Origin: a virus
Reading direction: 5' to 3' (one strand)
DNA: 37,471 nt
Virus record (IMG/VR): IMGVR_UViG_3300020183_000225
Location: 1-37,471 of that record
Part shown: piece by piece, positions 5,923 to 13,604 of the stretch
Numbering within the stretch: position 1 is the first letter of the stretch
Layout: each line of letters opens with the position of its first letter
Translations under genes and position numbers: made by a program
Notes under the pieces: model-generated
Told to the model about the DNA's origin: nothing
The model's input: only the letters and a program-made list of their open reading frames with translations
Database searches by the model: none

Positions 5923-6021
5923 TTAATATTTTCCGTTAGAAATATAAGTTGCTACAATAAAACCAACAATTATTGGAATTACAAAAATAGTTAAAAACAC
6001 AATTCCATAATAAAAATTCAT
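5923..6021 (-). CDS. Very small membrane protein
   Basis: 32 aa: a short MNFYYG start followed by about 20 hydrophobic residues (IVFLTIFVIPIIVGFIVATY) and a polar ISNGKY end, so a single membrane helix. Its ATG overlaps the TGA of the thymidine kinase gene, which supports coupling. A 19-codon frame (5864-5923) follows with a TAATG junction but is too short to call. Confidence 0.6.
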   Translation of the reverse strand: MNFYYGIVFLTIFVIPIIVGFIVATYISNGKY

Positions 6022-6554
6022 TGTGGACTCCAATGCTTAGAACATCTTGCTTCGTAACTATCAGCAGCACCAACTAGGATTTGATCGGTTGAATTTACTA
6101 CTCTTTGTGAACGTGTAGCATCACACCCGCACCATGTACAAACCGCTACTACTTTAGTAACCTTATCGGCAAGTGCAAGTAAGTAAGGCATACTACCAAA
6201 TGGATTGCCCTTAGAATCAAGGTCCAACCCAGCTACATAAATATCAAATGTATTCCAAGTATTTAGGTCTTGAACAATTGTCTCAATATTTTTAGAAAAG
6301 AATTGAGCTTCATCAATACCAATAACATCAACAGTATTACTTCTTAAGAAATCGTAAATCTCGTTTGGATTCGTGATACAAACACATTTATACTTTAGGC
6401 CAGAATGAGAAGCAATTTCATGTTCTGAGTACCTATTATCAATTGCTGGCTTGAAAGCAACAATTCTCTTCTTGGCGTAGGAAGCACGGTTAAGTCTGTG
6501 AATTAGTAATTCGGATTTACCCGCAAACATACCTCCACAAATTACTTCAAGCAT
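6018..6554 (-). CDS. tdk: Thymidine kinase (type II)
   Basis: 178 aa, normal length for the family. The Walker A loop GGMFAGKS is at residues 7-14, the Walker B/general base segment is IGIDEAQFF, and a zinc-binding CTWCGC...C..H cluster lies in the C-terminal lasso region. It phosphorylates thymidine to dTMP with ATP, feeding the dTTP pool alongside ThyX. It overlaps genes on both sides by 4-8 bp inside a run of small genes. Confidence 0.96.
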   Translation of the reverse strand: MLEVICGGMFAGKSELLIHRLNRASYAKKRIVAFKPAIDNRYSEHEIASHSGLKYKCVCITNPNEIYDFLRSNTVDVIGIDEAQFFSKNIETIVQDLNTWNTFDIYVAGLDLDSKGNPFGSMPYLLALADKVTKVVAVCTWCGCDATRSQRVVNSTDQILVGAADSYEARCSKHWSPQ

Positions 6555-6738
6555 CTTCGTTATCCTTCTTTTTGCTGTTCAAGATTTTGTTTTCTTTTGA
6601 TTTTGGTAGATTTTCATAAGCAGTTAAAAACTCGCTTTGTTTATCAAAGAATTCAATCAATTTTCCAAGTTTAGCATCTATACGAACAAACATATATACA
6701 AGGAAAGCAATAAAAATAAAATAAGCAGTTACAATCAT
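6547..6738 (-). CDS. Small membrane-anchored protein
   Basis: 63 aa. Residues 2-18 (IVTAYFIFIAFLVYMFV) form an N-terminal membrane helix. A charged amphipathic cytoplasmic stretch ends in a lysine-rich, then acidic tail. It overlaps the genes on either side. No family is recognised; the topology resembles small phage inner-membrane or spanin-like proteins, but nothing specific supports a lysis role. Confidence 0.7.
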   Translation of the reverse strand: MIVTAYFIFIAFLVYMFVRIDAKLGKLIEFFDKQSEFLTAYENLPKSKENKILNSKKKDNEDA

Positions 6739-6944
6739 TTAAGCTCCGAAACTAATGTAAGCCAATCTTCATAAGCGTCAGTAACCTTTGTACTATCAAT
6801 TAAAACATAGATTGTATATTTTATTGAGATTCTTTGCGTAGGGTCTATTATTATATCAGAAATAACACCATAATATGAATCAACAGAAAGATCAAGTAAT
6901 ACAAAATCTCCTATTTCAAATTTTGGTATTAATTGTTGAGCCAT
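6735..6944 (-). CDS. Small-barrel protein with FEIGDFV signature
   Basis: 69 aa starting MAQQLIPKFEIGDFVLLD. The ATG at 6944 overlaps the stop of the upstream paralogue by one base (TAATG), which decides the start over an upstream ATG at 6962. Beta-rich (YYGVISDI, ISIKYTIYVLI). Probable paralogue of the neighbouring GDIV proteins. Confidence 0.75.
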   Translation of the reverse strand: MAQQLIPKFEIGDFVLLDLSVDSYYGVISDIIIDPTQRISIKYTIYVLIDSTKVTDAYEDWLTLVSELK

Positions 6945-7246
6945 TATGAAACAAGACAACAATTACTATTTACATAGCTGACAAGAAGTTTGAAACACTT
7001 ATTGAAACCACCAAAAGAAAAATACTTACGATTAGAATAATAGATATTTTCGCCCATAGGAACGACAATAAAACGCTTATCTCCATCATGCCCAAGGATA
7101 AGTAGAGTATCAGACTTAGTAGTAACTTCTCTCTTCTTTAGTCTTGTCTCATCGTTGTATGGGTCATGCTCACGAACATCGCTAATGGTCTGAACATTAC
7201 ACTTAACAATATCACCAATCCTAAACGTCCTTGTCTTCTTAGCCAT
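6944..7246 (-). CDS. Small-barrel protein with FRIGDIV signature
   Basis: 100 aa starting MAKKTRTFRIGDIVKC. The ATG at 7246 overlaps the TAA of the 7239-7463 gene by 8 bp. FRIGDIVKCN is nearly the same as YQIGDIVKCN in that upstream gene, so the two are close paralogues at the N-terminus. The C-terminus ends in YVNSNCCLVS. Function unknown. Confidence 0.75.
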   Translation of the reverse strand: MAKKTRTFRIGDIVKCNVQTISDVREHDPYNDETRLKKREVTTKSDTLLILGHDGDKRFIVVPMGENIYYSNRKYFSFGGFNKCFKLLVSYVNSNCCLVS

Positions 7247-7463
7247 TTTTCTTTTTCCTAATACTAAATGGTTTGATTTCATAATCATAACACGTAGTTT
7301 GTAATCCGTCAAACCATTGTACATCAAAAATCTGTCTACACATAAGATCTGAATAACCTACAAAACAAATAATTCCATAATGGTTATCTGAGTCATGATC
7401 TAACATGGTTCTAAAGGTTCTGTTGCACTTTACTATGTCACCAATTTGATATTTTCTTTTCAT
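7239..7463 (-). CDS. Small-barrel protein with YQIGDIV signature
   Basis: 74 aa. MKRKYQIGDIVKCNRTFRT is followed by YGIICFVGY and IFDVQWFDG strands, matching the barrel pattern of its neighbours. It begins just after the 7475-7503 terminator and starts the run that leads into the thymidine kinase gene. Confidence 0.75.
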   Translation of the reverse strand: MKRKYQIGDIVKCNRTFRTMLDHDSDNHYGIICFVGYSDLMCRQIFDVQWFDGLQTTCYDYEIKPFSIRKKKNG

Positions 7464-7474
7464 GTAATACCAAA

Positions 7475-7503
7475 AAGCCTCTGACTTTGTGAATCAGAGG
7501 CTT
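7475..7503 (-). terminator. Rho-independent terminator
   Basis: Stem AAGCCTCTGA/TCAGAGGCTT with an 8-nt loop is followed on the minus strand by five T residues. It ends transcription of the 7517-7720 gene just before the 7239-7463 gene. Confidence 0.85.
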
Positions 7504-7516
7504 ATTCGTTTATTAA

Positions 7517-7720
7517 TTAGTTATCAAGTGTGTCGTTTAGAAAACGCTGAAGTACCTTAGCCTCTCGGAGATTCATGTGGACAGTATGACCATCTACACG
7601 CCAATCATCAGATTTAACAGTAATGCTAAGTTTGTTACTTCCAGCTTGCTTATCGGTATTACCAGAAGAAAGAAAAAATACAGAATTTTCAGTTTCACGA
7701 AATTTACGAACAGAATCCAT
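7517..7720 (-). CDS. Hypothetical protein, about 67 aa
   Basis: The ATG at 7720 is chosen because GGAG lies 8 nt upstream; an ATG at 7732 would add four residues. The sequence (MDSVRKFRETENSVFFLSSG... VDGHTVHMNLREAKVLQRFLND) suggests a small alpha/beta domain ending in a helix. No family is recognised. A terminator follows. Confidence 0.7.
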   Translation of the reverse strand: MDSVRKFRETENSVFFLSSGNTDKQAGSNKLSITVKSDDWRVDGHTVHMNLREAKVLQRFLNDTLDN

Positions 7721-7735
7721 TTTATACTCCATTGT

Positions 7736-7813
7736 TTAGAAAAGTAAACCAGCCAAAATTACTGGCATTAATACAAGAGCAGCAATAAGAACTGCTAAAA
7801 CAAACTTATCCAT
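7736..7813 (-). CDS. Tiny membrane peptide (25 aa)
   Basis: MDKFVLAVLIAALVLMPVIL and five more hydrophobic residues form a single membrane helix. GAGGT stands 6 nt before the ATG. It lies between a second tiny hydrophobic ORF and the 7517-7720 gene in the same direction. Confidence 0.6.
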   Translation of the reverse strand: MDKFVLAVLIAALVLMPVILAGLLF

Positions 7814-7824
7814 TTGTTACCTCT

Positions 7825-7941
7825 TTAAAAGAATGAAAATTTAATATAGCCAAAAATGATTGTGAAAATTATATTGAAGAACAAAACAAAGATTGCTTTG
7901 ATTAGGGTGTCAAGCACAAAACTTTTGAAGAGCATTTTCAT
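7825..7941 (-). CDS. Tiny membrane peptide (38 aa)
   Basis: MKMLFKSFVLDTLIKAIFVL is followed by a strongly hydrophobic FFNIIFTIIFGYI stretch. No SD is visible and the start codon lies inside the left 25-bp inverted repeat, so expression is uncertain. Confidence 0.45.
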   Translation of the reverse strand: MKMLFKSFVLDTLIKAIFVLFFNIIFTIIFGYIKFSFF

Positions 7942-8225
7942 AATTTTATAAATAAACTTGTAATAGATAAAAAATGAAGGCTTTCGACTGTTCTCGCCGT
8001 CTGCTCACTATTCCTATATACTTTCATCATAACCTCTGCCTTGCTTTGTGGCAAGGTATCCGACGTATCAGATTTAACGAGGTCACAAGAGAGCCATGAT
8101 AACAGGACAAATTCATGGAATACTCATGATTTATTTGCTATTAGCCTTCAAACTGTAACAGCAACTAATTAATCTACAACAAGGGGTTTATTTTAATTAC
8201 TACAAGTTTATTTATAAAATTATGA
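7938..8225. repeat. 288-bp island with perfect 25-bp terminal inverted repeats
   Basis: Positions 7938-7962 and 8201-8225 are exact reverse complements. Each repeat contains TATAAATA, the T4 late-promoter core, pointing into the island (plus strand at 7947-7954, minus strand at 8216-8209). The right repeat overlaps the stop of the 8220-8876 gene and the left repeat overlaps the start of the 7825-7941 ORF. No obvious target-site duplication is seen. Confidence 0.75.
7966..8150 (-). ncRNA. Candidate structured noncoding RNA
   Basis: This core of the inverted-repeat island has no credible ORF. On the minus strand TGAAGGCT (8150-8143) pairs with AGCCTTCA (7982-7975), followed at once by six T residues, like a terminator. 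Inside lie hairpin TCATG/CATGA, then CTGTT/AACAG, ATCAT/ATGAT, CCTC/GAGG and a CCTTGC/GCAAGG hairpin in nested order. It matches no RNA family I recognise. The strand is inferred from the T tract. Confidence 0.5.
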
Positions 8226-8876
8226 CGTTGCACCCCTGTATAAGAAAAGGTATTTTTCTGGGATTATCGTATCTTCAAATTGCGTATACATATTAAACGT
8301 AACCTTGCTTATAGGTTTGACAACATATTTCTTTTCTTTCTTTCTAAATTCTCTTGTAGCAGGTTTAATTACAAGCCCGACCCACCTATTTTCTTTTAGA
8401 AACCTATGAGTTAATTCACCAGTTACATAAACAAGATCACCAATATTAAACTTGGGATCATCAAAATACGCATCAATAGCCCTCTTAACATATTTATTCT
8501 CTACTAAAATTTTATATTGTTTACGAGTCGGTACAATGTCATTAGGATTTCTTTTAGCACTTTTAATTATTTTATAGTGCTTCATGAACATACGCCTAAA
8601 ACCTTTTGTACCGGAGAAATAGGTTGAATAATACTCACAAGCCATTTGAAAGCTTGATTCTTTTTGTAAGTTCCATTCTTTCAACCAATCTTCGTGTTCT
8701 TTGTTCTTTTTGTTTAACCTTGCCTCTATCTTTGTCAACGTAGATAGTTGTCGTTCGGTTAAGGTTGTTATGTCCTTAAAAGAATTATAAAAATTACGTT
8801 CCCAAGCCAATAGTTTTTGGTCTTTTAACTTATCCATTCTTATTGAGATTTGTTTTCTAAGTTTTGTAAGGGTCAT
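8220..8876 (-). CDS. Basic helical protein with C-terminal GDLV barrel
   Basis: About 218 aa from the ATG at 8876. A lysine-rich, mostly helical N-terminal two thirds (LTKLRKQISIRMDKLKD onwards) leads into FNIGDLVYVTGELTHRFL and WVGLVIKPATREF near residue 158, the same barrel signature as the neighbouring small genes, here as a fusion. The start overlaps the upstream gene by 20 bp. The stop lies in the right inverted repeat of the structured island. Function unknown. Confidence 0.75.
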   Translation of the reverse strand: MTLTKLRKQISIRMDKLKDQKLLAWERNFYNSFKDITTLTERQLSTLTKIEARLNKKNKEHEDWLKEWNLQKESSFQMACEYYSTYFSGTKGFRRMFMKHYKIIKSAKRNPNDIVPTRKQYKILVENKYVKRAIDAYFDDPKFNIGDLVYVTGELTHRFLKENRWVGLVIKPATREFRKKEKKYVVKPISKVTFNMYTQFEDTIIPEKYLFLYRGATS

Positions 8877-9081
8877 AATATTTCTCAACAAACTCTTTGG
8901 TTCTATTGAACTTTATTAAGTTATCATTATCAAATAGATTTGTCAAGATATAATGTTCAAATGGATTTTTAAGATAATCAAGAACAATACATATAATAAT
9001 ATGATTATTTTTATTTTCTAACGTATAGTACATTGGATTTATTACAATTAAATCTCCAACATTATATCTTTGTGTTTCCAT
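8857..9081 (-). CDS. Small-barrel protein with YNVGDLI signature
   Basis: 74 aa. METQRYNVGDLIVINPMYY followed by HIIICIVLDYL fits the recurrent small-barrel pattern. It overlaps neighbours by 20 bp at both ends, so it belongs to a tightly packed unit. Function unknown. Confidence 0.72.
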   Translation of the reverse strand: METQRYNVGDLIVINPMYYTLENKNNHIIICIVLDYLKNPFEHYILTNLFDNDNLIKFNRTKEFVEKYYDPYKT

Positions 9082-9292
9082 TTATAACTTTTGCATTCTT
9101 AATTAAATATTCTTTAGGTAGTTTAATTGTATCTGTATCTGTGTAAATTCTGGGGCTTCTTGGGTTTAGAGGGCGTAAAACCACCAAATCACCTTCATCT
9201 GCTTCTATAATAAAGACTTCTTTTTCTTGTAAAACATCTTGGGCACTTCCGACGTATCTAAATGTGTGTTCTACCAAGTCGCCCTTTTGCAT
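9062..9292 (-). CDS. Small-barrel protein with KGDLV signature
   Basis: 76 aa starting MQKGDLVEHTFRYVG, with EVFIIEADEGDLVVLRPLNP later. A lysine replaces the I/V before GDLV. Probable divergent member of the same family. It starts 6 bp after the 9298-9456 gene. Confidence 0.7.
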   Translation of the reverse strand: MQKGDLVEHTFRYVGSAQDVLQEKEVFIIEADEGDLVVLRPLNPRSPRIYTDTDTIKLPKEYLIKNAKVINGNTKI

Positions 9293-9297
9293 GATGA

Positions 9298-9456
9298 TTA
9301 TTCCCCTTTCGTGTTTCTACAAGCGTACTTATCGCTTTCCTTCTTGCGGTCTTTGAAAACACGCTTAGAACCACGCCACATAGAGGGAGTACCACCATTC
9401 TCAAAGAAATGACGGCGAGCAGAACCCTTTTCCATCTTACGACTATTCTCAGACAT
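9298..9456 (-). CDS. Small basic protein (52 aa)
   Basis: MSENSRKMEKGSARRHFFEN leads to GGTPSMWRGSKRVFKDRKK and a short tail, a highly basic protein. The codons are relatively GC-rich compared with neighbours (CGC, CGT, GGT), suggesting high expression. No family is recognised; it may bind nucleic acid. Confidence 0.7.
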   Translation of the reverse strand: MSENSRKMEKGSARRHFFENGGTPSMWRGSKRVFKDRKKESDKYACRNTKGE

Positions 9457-9467
9457 AATTAAGACCT

Positions 9468-9647
9468 TTATTGCATATTGTGAGTTTTAAACAGCTTTTG
9501 TGTATAGTGACAAAAAACATCCATACAACACCAGTAAATAGTATTATATGGTTCATTCTTCAAAGTTTCTACAATTTTAGGATGGACTTCTGCTTCCAAT
9601 GTTTTCTTCGTAAGGGAAAATTTAATTATTGGGTGTTTGAAAAACAT
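9468..9647 (-). CDS. Small hypothetical protein (59 aa)
   Basis: The ATG at 9647 overlaps the end of the 9622-9951 gene by 26 bp. The protein runs MFFKHPIIKFSLTKKTLEAE to a VHPKIVETLKN helix and a YWCCMDVFCHYTQKLF stretch with three cysteines. It fills an otherwise empty 170-bp gap, in the same direction and without stops, which supports it being real. Confidence 0.5.
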   Translation of the reverse strand: MFFKHPIIKFSLTKKTLEAEVHPKIVETLKNEPYNTIYWCCMDVFCHYTQKLFKTHNMQ

Positions 9648-9951
9648 AGTGTACTAAATCATCCTCATATTCCCAACGCATCCTTTCAAATTTAACCCAA
9701 TATACTTTTGATATATTCGTTGGTGTTGAAGTTAAATTATTTTTTGTTATTAATTTATCTTTTGTATCCTCGTCTGAGTCGTTTGTCAAGCCATGAGGGA
9801 AAACAAACAATTGTTCTAACTTATCTACTATTATACCGACTCCAAAATTATCTATTTCTTCTACAAAATAATTCTTTTGTCTAATCAATCTTTTCCGTTT
9901 CTTTCTATCAACAATGGTTACAAGGTCACCAATTTGAAACTTATTATGCAT
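9622..9951 (-). CDS. Small-barrel protein with FQIGDLV signature
   Basis: 109 aa from the ATG at 9951, which overlaps the upstream stop by 8 bp. MHNKFQIGDLVTIVDRKKRK begins the barrel; FGVGIIVDKLEQLF and VYWVKFERMRWEYEDD follow. A polar low-complexity loop (KNNLTSTPTN) interrupts it. Member of the recurrent family in this region. Confidence 0.72.
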   Translation of the reverse strand: MHNKFQIGDLVTIVDRKKRKRLIRQKNYFVEEIDNFGVGIIVDKLEQLFVFPHGLTNDSDEDTKDKLITKNNLTSTPTNISKVYWVKFERMRWEYEDDLVHYVFQTPNN

Positions 9952-10129
9952 CGCCAACGTATGTAGAACGCTTGAATAAATCCTCAATGAATTTTCTTTC
10001 AGCTTCCTGCATCCTTTGAAAATCTGCTTGTTTCAACTCCTCAAGATAATCCCATAAAAGCTCATTCTCGGATCTAATATAATCCAGTTCTTCCTGCAAC
10101 TTCTTTATTATTAGATCTTTATCTTCCAT
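9944..10129 (-). CDS. Small coiled-coil protein
   Basis: 61 aa. Almost the whole length has heptad-like helical character (LIIKKLQEELDYIRSENELL...). It is predicted to form a coiled coil. It lies directly after the HAD-like gene. No function is recognised. Confidence 0.65.
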   Translation of the reverse strand: MEDKDLIIKKLQEELDYIRSENELLWDYLEELKQADFQRMQEAERKFIEDLFKRSTYVGDA

Positions 10130-10130
10130 T

Positions 10131-10964
10131 TTAGTGTCCTGTATAGTTTATCTTTAGAGATTGTTTACCACCTTTTCTAAACTTACCACCCTTTTCTCTT
10201 GCTCCAAAATTTGCAATCATCGTGTCAATATTCTTCTTATCATCATCGGAAAAACCAATTTGAATTTTAGCTCCTTTTGATGCATGTTTTCTTATGGACT
10301 TAGCTTCTTTGTTTACATATTCAATAAAATTTTTTAGTGCTTCTACTTTTAATTGTTCTGGGTTGGCAGCACTTCCACCACCGAATGATACAGGATAAAA
10401 TTTACATTTGTCAAGATAATCGTCTACTAATTCTTCTGCACCCATTTCTTTTGTTACGCCATAAAGTTCATTGAATTTTTTGATGCTTTCAAGAACCTTA
10501 TTTGTCTCTATACCACTAAAGCCAGAAAGAATATAATATTTGCAAGCTTCTCTAAGGATTGTTGGAGTATGACCTCTTGCAGTAATTATAGCAAATAAAG
10601 AAGCACCCTCAACACATTCTTTGAAATCTTTGAAAGCAGGAGCGGTTTTAGCGGTTTTTATATCTTCTAAGAATTGTTTATCTCCTTGAACTCTAAAGTT
10701 TCTAAAAGGATTCTCAGCATAATCTTTTATTATCTTTCCTTCATATGCAAACTCTTCTTTTCCTATCTTTTCTCTGTAAGTTGCAAAAGCGTGAGTTGAC
10801 ATACCAACTTCATTTCCAGTATTATCAGCAAGCATAATCTTGGTGGGCATGAATACAACATTATCGTCCCAATCGAAAGCGTAGTATTTTAAATCTGGTC
10901 CTTGATCGGTAATTCCCTCGTTGACAAACTGCTTCCAACCATTTAAGATTTGAGTGTATTTCAT
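10131..10964 (-). CDS. HAD-superfamily phosphatase-like protein
   Basis: 277 aa. HAD motif I is YAFDWDDNV, with nucleophile D31 and D33. FAIITARGHTP near residues 123-133 fits motif II, and GFSDDDKKN near residue 240 fits motif IV. A basic glycine-rich tail (KGGKFRKGGKQSLK) follows. Phage HAD enzymes often act on nucleotide or polynucleotide phosphate ends, but the substrate cannot be told here. The N-terminal MKYTQILNGWKQFVNE resembles tags found on marine myovirus proteins. It overlaps the 854-aa gene by an ATGA junction. Confidence 0.72.
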   Translation of the reverse strand: MKYTQILNGWKQFVNEGITDQGPDLKYYAFDWDDNVVFMPTKIMLADNTGNEVGMSTHAFATYREKIGKEEFAYEGKIIKDYAENPFRNFRVQGDKQFLEDIKTAKTAPAFKDFKECVEGASLFAIITARGHTPTILREACKYYILSGFSGIETNKVLESIKKFNELYGVTKEMGAEELVDDYLDKCKFYPVSFGGGSAANPEQLKVEALKNFIEYVNKEAKSIRKHASKGAKIQIGFSDDDKKNIDTMIANFGAREKGGKFRKGGKQSLKINYTGH

Positions 10965-13525
10965 CTTACTAATCCTTTATTCTTTCTTGCATACTCTTTT
11001 AATAATCTTCTAAATCTTTCTTTTTTAGTTTCTTCTATCTTTCTAATAGCTGTTACAAGCTCTTGTGCTTCACTTTCTCTTACTGCCTCAGAGAAAGTTT
11101 CCATAGCTAAATCCTCAAGCATTTCTTTATTTTGTACGATTCCATTTAAAACAGCTAAACTGTTTAATACTCTTTCTTCGTCAGATTGGTTGTCTATTTC
11201 AATTTTTAAATAAAAGTCAACTCTTACTTTAGAAGAAGTACCTGCAACAACGGGCAATTTTGAAACTGCACTTTCTGCATTTACAGAGTAAACTCTAAGT
11301 GTTGGTTGCATATTTGTATAGAAGAAATTTTCAACAAATTCTTTATCTCTTGCAGCAGGAATATCCTTGAATAAAGGCATTTGATTTCTTATTTCTCGTT
11401 GAACTTGGTCAATTTTATTATTAATATTTAAATAAAATATTGATTCAAATGTACTTTCAATAGCCCTTACTTTATTTGTGTTTTCAAATTTTCCGCTATA
11501 TGGAAAGGTAAATACAAATAATGGAACTTTAGAATAAGTGAAAATATCTCTATTTCCTTTTGATTCATATTCAAAATCATCATCTTCTAAGATACTATTT
11601 TTTAGTTCGTCAATTTGGTCTTTGTATTTCATTCTTGCAGAAGGAACTATTAGGCCAAATTGAGATAAATGGTCGATGAAGGATTGTGCTCCATCTTTCA
11701 TATTATCAAAATATCCTATAAATGTTCTCATATCGTCTAATTGATTTTGCAACCATGACAAACCTCTTACACCATAATCTTCTTCATATTCTAACTCTGA
11801 GGAAACTCCATATTTAAAATCAGTAATGATAGAATCACCATAAGTACCTATATATATATCATTTAGGTCCATATCTGGGTATTGAAAACTTACATCAAGA
11901 CCGGGAATGTGGTCCTCTCTTAAATGATTATAGCGAGGAATTTCACCATTGATATATGATTGCATAAGTTCTTCTGATGCAAATAATTTCTTGGGAACAC
12001 CAAATCTGATTCTTACTGTTACAGAAGCATTTGAAGTTGTATTATTGAGAGGTTCATTGTTCATATCTACTTGAACTCTCATATATTCTGAATTATTGTA
12101 TTCCCTCTCTAATGACCTAATTCTGTATCTGACCATATCTTCAAATTCTTCTTGAATCCTATCGGAATAATCTGCTTCCTCTGCTTCCGCAAATTCATCT
12201 GGATCGCCACCACCGAATTCAATTGAGTCATATTCTAAAGTTGATTGAAAATTTCTAAATTCAAAAGAAGTTAATTTTTCAGACCTGTCTTGGATATCAG
12301 ATAATTCAACAACAGTACGTATTAATTTCACAAAGTTACTACCTACGTTTTGTTGTCCACCGTCCTCATATTGTCCACCAAATCTTACTAAATCGTTTAT
12401 TTTTGGTAATACTAATTTACCATCTTTTATAAACTTCTCTTTTTGTAACTCACCAAAATATTTGAAGGTTTGTTCTCTAAAACTTGAGAGTTGTTCACCA
12501 TATATTCTTTTATCTGGTACAGAATACGATTCTCCTGTATCCGTATTTTCAACTCTTCTAAGACGCAAACGGGCTTCTGGTGCTTCGATATATCCTTTTA
12601 TACCTCTTTCTCTATCTACGAATATCTCTCCCTTTTGTGGAATAACACCATCTGGAAAGGCTATATCAAATTTCTTTTTATCAACCAAAAAGATAATACC
12701 ACCACCAGATGCCACTTCTTGTTGACAATTTGAAAAATACTCGCCAGTTGGAGAATGACAGGAGCGTATATTTGAGAAGTCTGACATTCTTAGAACATCA
12801 ATTGGGTGTCTTGTAAGTATGGTAACAAACCCAACACTACCTACTTCTGGTGGCTGTTCATATCCATAACTTGCTTCTCTACCTAAATCTTCAACTAATT
12901 TAAAATTATTTGTGAAGAAGGATTGTCTACCATTTATACCTTTTGCTTTATTGCCTTGCCACCATTCTACTTCATTTGGGTAGTATTTTTGTAATAACTT
13001 AAAAAATGGTGTACTTGAAGTTATTACTTTGCCTTTGCTTTTTTCTGTCCTATATCCAAAGTCTAAAGATAAAGAAACTGTATCAACATCTACGGTTGGA
13101 ATTTCATCACCCTCTCTCCATCCAAGAGGTTTTTTCTTCATTTGAACAGTCTTTTTGATTGAATTCCAAAATGGTTCAAACTCAAGATATACATTTGCTC
13201 TTTCACCCGTATCAGTAACTTTTGCTTGTAGGTCATTAATCATTTTAATAATTTTTTTTCTTTCTTTAAATCTAATGTTTTGAAGGATATTTAGAAACTT
13301 ACCATTATCATCCAAAGAATAAGGCATGATTCTACGAAGCTTTGGATCTTCTGCTGTGCCATTCCCAAAAACTTCGGCAAATGTATCTAATCTACCGCTT
13401 TCTGCCATTTCTACAGCACGTTGAAATTTATCAACGAAAAATTGGTTAACTTCAAGAAGTGTTTTATTGCTTTGTTTTGCTCCATATTTGAAATCAGACC
13501 ATTTTCTCAATAGTAGTTTGTCCAT
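10961..13525 (-). CDS. Large unknown protein (854 aa)
   Basis: No family is recognised. The N-terminal 300 residues contain a conserved-looking cysteine/histidine region, IRSCHSPTGEYFSNC (about residues 251-265), followed by a glycine-rich GGGIIFLVDKKKF strand. The middle is acidic (EFAEAEEADYSDRIQEEFED) and the C-terminus is basic and helical (KKERFRRLLKEYARKNKG). AGGA lies 7 nt before the ATG. It is one of the largest proteins in the window and directly precedes the HAD-like gene. It could be a virion-internal or large enzymatic protein; the CHSP region hints at a metal or catalytic site. Confidence 0.85.
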   Translation of the reverse strand: MDKLLLRKWSDFKYGAKQSNKTLLEVNQFFVDKFQRAVEMAESGRLDTFAEVFGNGTAEDPKLRRIMPYSLDDNGKFLNILQNIRFKERKKIIKMINDLQAKVTDTGERANVYLEFEPFWNSIKKTVQMKKKPLGWREGDEIPTVDVDTVSLSLDFGYRTEKSKGKVITSSTPFFKLLQKYYPNEVEWWQGNKAKGINGRQSFFTNNFKLVEDLGREASYGYEQPPEVGSVGFVTILTRHPIDVLRMSDFSNIRSCHSPTGEYFSNCQQEVASGGGIIFLVDKKKFDIAFPDGVIPQKGEIFVDRERGIKGYIEAPEARLRLRRVENTDTGESYSVPDKRIYGEQLSSFREQTFKYFGELQKEKFIKDGKLVLPKINDLVRFGGQYEDGGQQNVGSNFVKLIRTVVELSDIQDRSEKLTSFEFRNFQSTLEYDSIEFGGGDPDEFAEAEEADYSDRIQEEFEDMVRYRIRSLEREYNNSEYMRVQVDMNNEPLNNTTSNASVTVRIRFGVPKKLFASEELMQSYINGEIPRYNHLREDHIPGLDVSFQYPDMDLNDIYIGTYGDSIITDFKYGVSSELEYEEDYGVRGLSWLQNQLDDMRTFIGYFDNMKDGAQSFIDHLSQFGLIVPSARMKYKDQIDELKNSILEDDDFEYESKGNRDIFTYSKVPLFVFTFPYSGKFENTNKVRAIESTFESIFYLNINNKIDQVQREIRNQMPLFKDIPAARDKEFVENFFYTNMQPTLRVYSVNAESAVSKLPVVAGTSSKVRVDFYLKIEIDNQSDEERVLNSLAVLNGIVQNKEMLEDLAMETFSEAVRESEAQELVTAIRKIEETKKERFRRLLKEYARKNKGLVR

Positions 13526-13558
13526 TATTTTATCCTATTATAAATAGATAAAAATAAT

Positions 13559-13585
13559 AAAGGCAGTACTTTTTGTACTGCCTTT
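13559..13585 (-). terminator. Rho-independent terminator
   Basis: Stem AAAGGCAGTAC/GTACTGCCTTT with a 5-nt loop is followed on the minus strand by TTATTATTTTT. It ends the unit that finishes with the cupin gene and separates it from the 854-aa gene. Confidence 0.85.
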
Positions 13586-13604
13586 AATTCATTTATTTGC
13601 TATT

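Noticed and set aside
12462-12733. Plus-strand open frames inside the 854-aa gene
   Set aside because: Antisense shadows of a clearly coding minus-strand gene, with no SD.
13536-13548. TATAAT/TATAAATA near the start of the 854-aa gene
   Set aside because: On the minus strand TATAAT lies directly against the SD, leaving no room for a 5' end; the plus-strand box points away from any gene.
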